DNA of 64,000 nt from Alphaproteobacteria bacterium. Lineage in GTDB: Bacteria; Pseudomonadota; Alphaproteobacteria; CACIAM-22H2. The DNA lies in the NCBI GenBank assembly GCA_017308135.1, contig JAFKFM010000011.1:364912-428911 (forward strand). Direction: 5' to 3'. Position 1 is the stretch's first letter. Each line of letters opens with the position of its first letter. A program made the position numbers and the translations under genes. The notes beneath the pieces are model-generated. The model worked only from the letters and a program-made list of their open reading frames with translations. It ran no database searches and had not been told where the DNA came from. This document shows positions 58,983 to 64,000 of the stretch, piece by piece.

Positions 58983-60011
58983 TCACGCGGGCGGCGGTGC
59001 CGCCGCGCCCGCGTTCGTGCGCATCGCCGCCGCCATCGCCATGCGGGCGAGGGCGGGCAGGGATTTCACGCCCAGTTTCTTCATGATCGCGGCGCGGTGG
59101 CCTTCGACCGTGCGGCGGCTGATGCCCAGATCGGCCGCGATGTTCTTGCTGGGATGGCCCGCGAGAACCAGATCGAGAATCTCGCGCTGGCGCTTGCTGA
59201 GGCCGTCCAGGCGGCGCGCGGAGTCCTCCGCATCGGGCATGTCGGCGGGCAGGGTGATCTCGATCGGCTGTTCATCGTCCGCGACGGGCGTATCTTCGTC
59301 GACGCGCCCCTCCGGCGCGCCAAGACGCGCGGCGAGCGTGTCGAGCTTGCGGTCGAGGCGTGCCAGGATCTCGCGCGCGCGCGCGGGATCATCGATGCGC
59401 GCCAACAGATCGCGCATCGGCGTCAGGTGTCGCGCGAAGCGGCGTAGCGTGTCACCGGCTTCCGAAAGATCCTGCGCCTGGCGTTTGCGTTCGCCGATAT
59501 CGATGTAGGTCACGACCACGCCGTCGATCGACCCGGTCTCCGCGCGATAGGGCATCACGCGGCGCGCGAACCAGGCGCCGCACGCGGTTTGGATTTCGCG
59601 CTCGACGGGTGCGCCGTCGCGCAGCACGTCGCACGCATCGTCTTGCAAATCGGAATCGGCGGCGAACGAGGGGATCTCCGCCGTCGGCTTCCCGACATCG
59701 CCCAGCAACAGGCCGAACAACACGCTCGCCGCCGGCGTGAACACGCGGATCTTCAGCGTGCGGTCCAGAAACAGGGCGGGCACGTCCAGGCTGAATAGAA
59801 CGTTGCGCAGATCGCGCGACATCGCCCGCTGGCGCGCCAGATCTTCGCGCAGCTTCTCGTTGGCGGCGATCAATTCGGCGCGCGATGCGCCGCCGCGTTC
59901 GCGGCCGGATTTGCCGATACGCAATTGCGCGCGCGGCTCGCCCAGCAGAATCGCCGGCAAGGAAGCGGCACCCATACGGGCAACGGCGAAATGATTGGCG
60001 TTCTTATTCAT
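58983..60011 (-). CDS. PAS-LuxR family transcriptional regulator
   Basis: A 342-aa regulator. A coiled segment (AANEKLREDLARQRAMSRDL) precedes a PAS domain of the kind found in CheR/chemotaxis-type hybrids (NVLFSLDVPALFLDRTLKIR to VVVTYIDIGERKR). The C-terminal LuxR HTH is LSKRQREILDLVLAGHPSKN, IAADLGISRRTVEGHRAAIM, with KKLGVKSLPALARM. AAGGAG lies ten bases before the ATG. Position next to the envelope/stress gene cluster suggests it may control those genes. Confidence 0.83.
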   Translation of the reverse strand: MNKNANHFAVARMGAASLPAILLGEPRAQLRIGKSGRERGGASRAELIAANEKLREDLARQRAMSRDLRNVLFSLDVPALFLDRTLKIRVFTPAASVLFGLLLGDVGKPTAEIPSFAADSDLQDDACDVLRDGAPVEREIQTACGAWFARRVMPYRAETGSIDGVVVTYIDIGERKRQAQDLSEAGDTLRRFARHLTPMRDLLARIDDPARAREILARLDRKLDTLAARLGAPEGRVDEDTPVADDEQPIEITLPADMPDAEDSARRLDGLSKRQREILDLVLAGHPSKNIAADLGISRRTVEGHRAAIMKKLGVKSLPALARMAMAAAMRTNAGAAAPPPA

Positions 60012-60343
60012 GCGAAATCGCTCCTTCGGGTTTGCCGGCGAGGGGGCCCGCCGGGCCGTTTATCGAGCTCTATGCGCCGACGGGCCGGACCCGCCGTGAT
60101 CGAAACGCCCGCCTTGGATCGCAGCCGAATGCGGCGAAATCGGGCCGAACCACGGCAATGAAAAAGGCAAGTTCGTGGAAATGCGTACGTAGCAGCGCGA
60201 ATTGCGGTCCGCGCGCGGCGGCGCGGGAAAAACTCCCGCGCGGGTATTTTCCGGGGCTGATGCGCGCGCGAGCGCGTTTCCTAACTTGCCGTGACACCCA
60301 GGCGACCGCGTTCGTCGATCGCCGTTTCACGATGGAGAAGCGC
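60012..60343. other. Intergenic region upstream of the YqjD-like gene
   Basis: No gene seen. It holds the shared 19-nt motif at 60241-60259 and GC-rich inverted repeats (GCGCGGGAAAAACTCCCGCGC, a 6- to 8-bp stem near 60222-60242). It must contain promoters for the divergent PAS-LuxR and YqjD-like genes. Confidence 0.5.
60241..60259 (+). promoter_or_regulatory. Shared stress-cluster motif, copy 1
   Basis: CGGGTATTTTCCGGGGCTG, about 85 bases upstream of the YqjD-like gene. Near-identical copies are at 61318-61336 and 63220-63238, each upstream of another small envelope gene. Consensus CGSGTAKWTTCCGRSGCTG. May be an alternative sigma-factor or regulator site. Confidence 0.5.
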
Positions 60344-60658
60344 ATGAGCAAGAACACCGAAGCGTCGGCCGCCGATCTGGCCGCCGATATCGCCGCGTTG
60401 CGCGAAGATGTCGCCAAGCTCGCCACCACGCTGGGCAAGACCGCCAAAGCGCGCGCGAGCGACGCGGGCGAAACCGCCGCCGATGCCGGCTCCGCGATTA
60501 CGGAGAAGCTCGCCGACACGGCGGCCGGCGCGCGGAAGCAATTGCGCGTGGCGGGCGCCAAGCTCGAAGCCGGGATCGAACAACATCCGATGGCGGCGAT
60601 GCTGATCGCGTTCGGCGTGGGCCTGTCGCTGGCGATGGCCACCCGCGCGCGCGGCTAA
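60344..60658 (+). CDS. YqjD/ElaB-like (DUF883-type) membrane-anchored protein
   Basis: A 104-aa protein with a long charged helix (LAADIAALREDVAKLATTLG, ADAGSAITEKLADTAAGARK) and a C-terminal membrane anchor (AAMLIAFGVGLSLAMATRAR). This is the layout of the ElaB/YqjD group of inner-membrane, stationary-phase proteins that can tether ribosomes. It is followed 3 bases later by a YqjE-like gene. Confidence 0.8.
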   Translation: MSKNTEASAADLAADIAALREDVAKLATTLGKTAKARASDAGETAADAGSAITEKLADTAAGARKQLRVAGAKLEAGIEQHPMAAMLIAFGVGLSLAMATRARG

Positions 60659-60661
60659 CTG

Positions 60662-61105
60662 ATGCTCGCCCCGCTGACGGGTCTCGCCTTGGATGCCGCC
60701 GCGCGCGGCGGCATGCGTTCGCTGGTGACGGTCGCCGCTTGCGTCGCCGCCCTGGCGTTCGGTTGCGTGGCGCTCGGCTTCGCGACCAAGGCGGGATTCG
60801 AGGCGCTGCTTTCGCGGATGGACGGGATCGACGCGGCACTCGTGGTCGCGGCGATCTACGCCGGACTCGCGATCGCGGCTTGGCCGGCGAGCGTGCTGGC
60901 GCGGCGCTGGATGGCGCGGCGAAATCCGGTGCGGGCGATTCCGGACGACGACATCGATGCGTTGCTGCCCTTGCTCGAACGCGGCGGAAGGGAATCCGCC
61001 GCACTCGCGCAAATTCTCAAAACCGGTCGCGAATTGCCGCCGTTCCCGATGATCGCGTTGGCGTTGGCCGGCGGTCTGGTCGCCGGGCGCGGCGTTTCGA
61101 AATGA
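60662..61105 (+). CDS. YqjE/holin-like membrane protein
   Basis: A 147-aa protein with two N-terminal membrane spans (LVTVAACVAALAFGCVALGF, ALVVAAIYAGLAIAAWPASV) and a third hydrophobic segment near the C-terminus (MIALALAGGLVAG). Layout resembles the YqjE/phage holin (Holin-X) group that often follows YqjD genes. It starts 3 bases after the YqjD-like stop. Function unknown. Confidence 0.7.
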   Translation: MLAPLTGLALDAAARGGMRSLVTVAACVAALAFGCVALGFATKAGFEALLSRMDGIDAALVVAAIYAGLAIAAWPASVLARRWMARRNPVRAIPDDDIDALLPLLERGGRESAALAQILKTGRELPPFPMIALALAGGLVAGRGVSK

Positions 61106-61139
61106 ACGAAGCAATCAACCTCAAAAAAGGAGGCCCAAT

Positions 61140-61304
61140 ATGACGCTCGGAACATTCCTGATCATCTTGCTGATCATCGCGTTGCTCGGCGGGTTCAGCG
61201 GCCGCTTCGGCGGCTACGGCTATGGCTACGGCCATGGCGGCGTGGGCGTGCTCGGCACGGTGTTGATCGTGCTCGTCGTGCTCGCCTTGCTCGGAAAGAT
61301 ATGA
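61140..61304 (+). CDS. DUF3309-like small membrane protein (54 aa)
   Basis: Short protein starting MTLGTFLIILLIIALLGGFS, with a Gly/Tyr-rich turn (GRFGGYGYGYGHGGVGVLGT) and a second membrane span ending LLGKI. The N-terminal MTLGTFLIIL and the two-span hairpin are typical of the DUF3309 family. AAAAAAGGAGGCCCAAT precedes the ATG, an ideal ribosome site. Part of the envelope/stress cluster. Confidence 0.82.
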   Translation: MTLGTFLIILLIIALLGGFSGRFGGYGYGYGHGGVGVLGTVLIVLVVLALLGKI

Positions 61305-61317
61305 CGCCCGAAAGGGT

Positions 61318-61336
61318 CGCGTAGTTTCCGGGGCTG
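61318..61336 (+). promoter_or_regulatory. Shared stress-cluster motif, copy 2
   Basis: CGCGTAGTTTCCGGGGCTG, 91 bases upstream of the 163-aa lipoprotein gene. Matches copies at 60241 and 63220. Confidence 0.5.
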
Positions 61337-61426
61337 CCGCGCCCGCGCGGCGGCGCCTAGCTTTCATCGAGGCGCGTTCGCTTTCATCGATATGCGGGGG
61401 CGTCGATCATTCAAGGGAGAATCCGC

Positions 61427-61918
61427 ATGAAGATCCATTCTCGATTCCGCGCCGCCGGCGCGTTCGCCGCCGTCGCCGTCGCGGGCCTGACCGTCGCCGC
61501 TTGCACGGGCCCCGCCGCCGCACCGACGCAGATTCAGGCGAGCAACCCCAGCGTCACCTACACCTATCGGTCGGATCAGGATCTGATCCAGGCTAACCGC
61601 GCGGCCGCGACGCATTGCGCGCGCTACAGCGCGGTCCCGCAGACCATGCGATTCTTCGGCGAGCCCAGCGGCGAACGCGGCGTCGTGTTCGATTGCGTGC
61701 CGGCCGCCCCGGTCGTGGCGGCGGCGCCGGTCGCGGTGGCGCCGGTGATGCCGGCACCCGCGCTCAGCTTCACCTACGCGCAGGATCAGGAGTTGCTGCA
61801 AGGAACGCGCAGCGCCCAGCTTCAATGCGCGAATGCCGGCATGCAGCAAGCGCTGACCGGCATCGTAACCAACGTCAACGGCACGAAGACCGCGACGTTC
61901 CAATGCGTGCCGCGCTAA
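61427..61918 (+). CDS. Hypothetical lipoprotein with internal duplication (163 aa)
   Basis: Signal peptide ends in a lipobox-like VAAC. Two related halves follow: VTYTYRSDQDLIQANRAAAT with HC and a later VFDCVP, then LSFTYAQDQELLQGTRSAQL with QC and TFQCVPR. The repeats share the Y-x-Y/S-D-Q-D-L-x-Q pattern and a pair of cysteines each, separated by an Ala/Pro/Val-rich linker. GGGAGA precedes the ATG. Not recognised as a named family. Confidence 0.7.
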   Translation: MKIHSRFRAAGAFAAVAVAGLTVAACTGPAAAPTQIQASNPSVTYTYRSDQDLIQANRAAATHCARYSAVPQTMRFFGEPSGERGVVFDCVPAAPVVAAAPVAVAPVMPAPALSFTYAQDQELLQGTRSAQLQCANAGMQQALTGIVTNVNGTKTATFQCVPR

Positions 61919-61950
61919 GCGCGGTGAAACCCTAACGACGGAGGAAAGCA

Positions 61951-62193
61951 ATGAAACGCACCATTCTCGCGACGGGATTGCTGGGCGCCGCATTGACGTT
62001 GGGTGCTTGCGGCGACACGACGGGCGATCGCGCGTTGAGCGGCGCCGGGATCGGTGCGGGTGCGGGTGCGCTGGGCGGCTTGCTGCTCGGCGCGCCCGTG
62101 GAAGGTGCCATCATCGGCGGTGCCGCCGGTGCGGGCGTCGGCGCGCTGACCGACAAGGATAAGGTCAATCTGGGTCGTCCGATCTGGCGCTGA
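61951..62193 (+). CDS. Glycine-zipper lipoprotein (80 aa)
   Basis: Signal peptide with lipobox LGAC, then a glycine-zipper region: GIGAGAGALGGLLLGAPVEG then AIIGGAAGAGVGAL. Such small lipoproteins associate with the outer membrane. GGAGGAAAG lies before the ATG. It is 32 bases downstream of the 163-aa lipoprotein gene and is probably in the same transcript. Confidence 0.8.
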   Translation: MKRTILATGLLGAALTLGACGDTTGDRALSGAGIGAGAGALGGLLLGAPVEGAIIGGAAGAGVGALTDKDKVNLGRPIWR

Positions 62194-62237
62194 CCGGATC
62201 GCGGCTTTTCGATTCAATCGAACCCGGGAGAACAACC

Positions 62238-62720
62238 ATGACGGTGTCATCGTTCGTACCGCGCGCGCTCGCGGTCGTTTTGGCCGCGGGCGCGGTCGTG
62301 GGATGCAGCCAATGGACGGGGCAATCGGCCGCTCCGTCGCAGAACGCCGCCAATCCCGAACTCGCCGGCGCCTGGTACGAGGTCTTTTTCGATACCAATA
62401 GCGCCGACATCAACGACCGCGGCCGCGTGATCGTGCGCAGCGTCGCCTATGTCGCGACGAACAATCCCGACGCGCGCGTCACCGTCATCGGCAAGGCGGA
62501 TCGCGTGGGCACGCAAGCGACGAATATGACCATGTCCCAGCGCCGCGCGGAAGCGGTGCGCGGCGCGCTGGTCGCGGCGGGCGTGCCCGCCCAGCGCATC
62601 GTCATGAGCTGGACCGGCGAGAGCAACCCGCCGGTCGCGACACCCGACGAAACGACCGAGCGCCGCAACCGCGTGGTCGACGTGACGGTCGTCAAGCAGA
62701 TGGCGTCCAACACCAACTGA
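62238..62720 (+). CDS. OmpA-family lipoprotein (160 aa)
   Basis: Signal peptide with lipobox VVGC, then an OmpA C-terminal-type peptidoglycan-binding domain from about residue 45: WYEVFFDTNSADINDRGRVI, VTVIGKADRVGTQATNMTMS, QRRAEAVRGALVAAGVPAQR and ERRNRVVDVTVV. The usual NxxLSxxRAxxV pattern appears as NMTMSQRRAEAVRG. It anchors the outer membrane to the cell wall. A GC-rich terminator hairpin follows. Confidence 0.83.
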   Translation: MTVSSFVPRALAVVLAAGAVVGCSQWTGQSAAPSQNAANPELAGAWYEVFFDTNSADINDRGRVIVRSVAYVATNNPDARVTVIGKADRVGTQATNMTMSQRRAEAVRGALVAAGVPAQRIVMSWTGESNPPVATPDETTERRNRVVDVTVVKQMASNTN

Positions 62721-62747
62721 CACGCCGAGTATCCGCGCAAACGAAAC

Positions 62748-62773
62748 GGCCCGGCACCGCAAGGTGCCGGGCC
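62748..62773. terminator. Bidirectional terminator-like hairpin
   Basis: GGCCCGGCACC-gcaa-GGTGCCGGGCC is a perfect 11-bp stem with a 4-base loop between the convergent OmpA-like and BON-domain genes. No T tract follows on either side, but position and stability suit a shared terminator. Confidence 0.65.
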
Positions 62774-62809
62774 GCCGCCGTTCGGGCCGGGAGAGGGGGA
62801 GGAACGGCC

Positions 62810-63130
62810 CTACTTGACGATCAGATTGTTGTGCACTTCCTTCACGCCCTTCACGTCGCGGGCGATGCTTTCGGCCTTGATCTTGGCGACGTCGTTGTCG
62901 ACGAAGCCGCTGAGCTGGACGACGCCCTTATGCGTCTCCACGCCGATATCGCGGATCGTCAGGTCCTTGTCGCCGATCACGCGCGCGCGGATCGAATTGC
63001 TGATGATCGTATCGTCCAGGAACTCGCCCGCGGTGACGCTCTTGTCGTTCGCCGCTTGGGCATGAACGGCGGCGGGCAGGGCCAGCGCTGCGGCCAGCGC
63101 CGCGATCAAAGTGGTGCGTCGAACTCGCAT
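62810..63130 (-). CDS. BON-domain periplasmic protein (106 aa)
   Basis: Signal peptide MRVRRTTLIAALAAALALPA then a single BON domain: SIRARVIGDKDLTIRDIGVE, GVVQLSGFVDNDVAKIKAES and VKGVKEVHNNLIVK. BON proteins (OsmY-like) bind phospholipids and are induced by envelope or osmotic stress. It is convergent with the OmpA-like gene, and divergent from the PRC-barrel gene. Confidence 0.87.
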   Translation of the reverse strand: MRVRRTTLIAALAAALALPAAVHAQAANDKSVTAGEFLDDTIISNSIRARVIGDKDLTIRDIGVETHKGVVQLSGFVDNDVAKIKAESIARDVKGVKEVHNNLIVK

Positions 63131-63219
63131 GTAAGCCTCCTTCGTAAGATGGAATGCAGCATGAAGTTATGCCGCGGCGCCGCTTTCCATCAGGGCCGGA
63201 AACTACGTACCGCGCGGCG

Positions 63220-63238
63220 CGGGTAGATTCCGACGCTG
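63220..63238 (+). promoter_or_regulatory. Shared stress-cluster motif, copy 3
   Basis: CGGGTAGATTCCGACGCTG, about 110 bases upstream of the PRC-barrel gene. A partly inverted copy CGGAAACTAC lies at 63197-63206, so this site is a near-palindrome with arms CGGAAACTAC and GTAGATTCCG. Confidence 0.5.
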
Positions 63239-63349
63239 TCGAAGGCGATGGAGATCCGCTTATCTACAAGGACGGACGCGGCGACGCGCGATCGATCGAC
63301 CGGCGCTTCGCCATCCTTCCGACAATCGACGCAGCAAAGGAGTTGAGCC

Positions 63350-63718
63350 ATGGCCGACGAAACGAAAATCACCACGGGCAATCTGATCGCCGCCGGCAAG
63401 GTCGACGGCACGACCGTCTACAACACGCGGGGCGAGAAGCTCGGCAATGTCGACGACATCATGATCGACAAGGTCAGCGGCCGCGCGATCTACGCCGTCA
63501 TGTCCTTCGGCGGTTTCCTGGGGATGGGCGAAAGCCAGCACCCGCTGCCGTGGTCGCAGTTGAAATACGACACGGGCATGGGCGGTTATGTCGTCAATCT
63601 CGACAAGAAGAAGCTCGAGGGCGCCCCGGCCTACGACCGCGGCGCGCCGTTCGAATGGACGCCCGATTACGGCCGCAAGGTCGACAAGTACTACGACACG
63701 CCCAGCTACTGGGCCTGA
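63350..63718 (+). CDS. PRC-barrel domain protein (122 aa)
   Basis: Soluble protein with one PRC-barrel: GNLIAAGKVDGTTVYNTRGE, KLGNVDDIMIDKVSGRAIYA and LPWSQLKYDTGMGGYVVNLD. The C-terminus (YDRGAPFEWTPDYGRKVDKY) is typical of PRC proteins in stress and photosynthesis-related clusters. AAAGGAG precedes the ATG. A strong intrinsic terminator follows at 63742-63779. Confidence 0.88.
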   Translation: MADETKITTGNLIAAGKVDGTTVYNTRGEKLGNVDDIMIDKVSGRAIYAVMSFGGFLGMGESQHPLPWSQLKYDTGMGGYVVNLDKKKLEGAPAYDRGAPFEWTPDYGRKVDKYYDTPSYWA

Positions 63719-63741
63719 TCGTCCGTCCTTGTTCGCCAGAA

Positions 63742-63779
63742 CGTCCGCCGGCATCCCCCGCCGGCGGGCGTTTTGTTTT
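63742..63779 (+). terminator. Intrinsic terminator after the PRC-barrel gene
   Basis: The stem GTCCGCCGGC pairs with GCCGGCGGGC (one G-T pair) and is followed by GTTTTGTTTT. It lies between the PRC-barrel gene and the convergent fliG 3' end. Stem plus T tract makes it a standard intrinsic terminator. Confidence 0.75.
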
Positions 63780-64000
63780 CAGTAGATGAGATCGTCCGCA
63801 CCGCCGGCCCCGCCCTTCGACAGGACGATTTCGTCCTTCGCGGCGAGTTCCTTGGCGGTGTTGACCATGGCGGTTTGCGCTTCGGCCACGTCCTTGCCGC
63901 GCACCGGGCCCAACGCTTCGATTTCTTCCTTGAGCATTTTGCCCGCGCGTTCCGACATGTTCGAGAAGAACAGATCGCGCAGCGTTTCGTTCGCACCTTT
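63779..64000 (-). CDS. fliG: Flagellar motor switch protein FliG, C-terminal end (partial)
   Basis: The last 73 residues of a protein running off the window: [40 protein letters not shown] and [20 protein letters not shown], ending DDLIY. The [10 protein letters not shown]...[12 protein letters not shown] stretch is characteristic of the FliG C-terminal domain that contacts the motor stators. It implies a flagellated host. The rest of the gene lies beyond base 64000. Confidence 0.88.
   Translation of the reverse strand, partial: KGANETLRDLFFSNMSERAGKMLKEEIEALGPVRGKDVAEAQTAMVNTAKELAAKDEIVLSKGGAGGADDLIY

Overview
The window is a high-GC chromosomal segment from an alphaproteobacterium, probably close to Rhodospirillales. 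The evidence is gene content: an AapJQM amino-acid transporter, a flavocytochrome c sulfide dehydrogenase pair, PhnW/PhnA/PhnY phosphonate degradation, general stress small proteins and a FliG tail. The assignment is an inference from gene content, not from a marker-gene match. Two host blocks (1-32.8 kb and 58.0-64 kb) flank one 25.2-kb integrated mobile element.

Host block 1 (1-32.8 kb). It opens with a partial binding-protein-dependent ABC importer (two-domain permease plus ATPase). Three short-chain dehydrogenases, a secreted MetX-like hydrolase and the aapJQM genes (without aapP) follow. A second complete importer (ATPase, binding protein, two permeases) comes next. A sulfur-handling neighbourhood follows: fccAB, a CcdA-like membrane protein lacking the redox cysteines, a YeeE/YedE sulfur transporter and TusA. 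It contains a perfect FNR-type box in front of a very small Cys-rich ORF. Then come DMT and DedA membrane proteins, an M20 dipeptidase, hemN, and a LysR regulator divergent from phnW-phnA-phnY, which form a 2-aminoethylphosphonate to phosphonoacetate to acetate route. A DUF2927/Sel1 fusion, a PhoX-type Tat protein and a lysozyme-like protein end the block at a tRNA-Pro(CGG) gene.

Mobile element (32,794-57,972). It is bounded by a 66-bp direct repeat (one mismatch) of the 3' half of tRNA-Pro, starting exactly in the anticodon loop. A tyrosine integrase lies beside the tRNA. Near-identical 20-bp palindromes (GTTGCCAC arms) occur at both ends. A MobC-like protein and a relaxase are present but no type IV secretion genes, so it looks like an integrative mobilizable element. 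It carries two cargo modules. The first (39.5-47.5 kb) is a restriction/defence-like module: a controller-type XRE protein, a GHKL ATPase with a C-terminal PD-(D/E)XK-like domain, an HNH nuclease, Vsr, a C5-cytosine methyltransferase, a small HTH protein, a 77-aa protein and a second large GHKL ATPase. Palindromic C-box-like operators lie at its promoters. The second (47.8-57.2 kb) is an AT-richer biosynthetic cluster in three operons: NodU-type carbamoyltransferase, Gfo/Idh dehydrogenase, GT2 glycosyltransferase; nitrilase-type amidase and methyltransferase; DegT/StsC-like aminotransferase, a 70-aa protein and a PaaK-like adenylate-forming enzyme. These suggest an aminated, glycosylated, carbamoylated small molecule (aminocyclitol-like is an inference). 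An IS630 transposase remnant sits in its centre.

Host block 2 (58.0-64 kb). It has transposon and gene debris beside attR, a GFA-family protein and a PAS-LuxR regulator. A cell-envelope/stress cluster follows (YqjD-like, YqjE-like, DUF3309-like, lipoproteins, OmpA, BON and PRC-barrel proteins), and the window ends in the 3' end of fliG. Three promoters in this block share an unexplained 19-nt motif.
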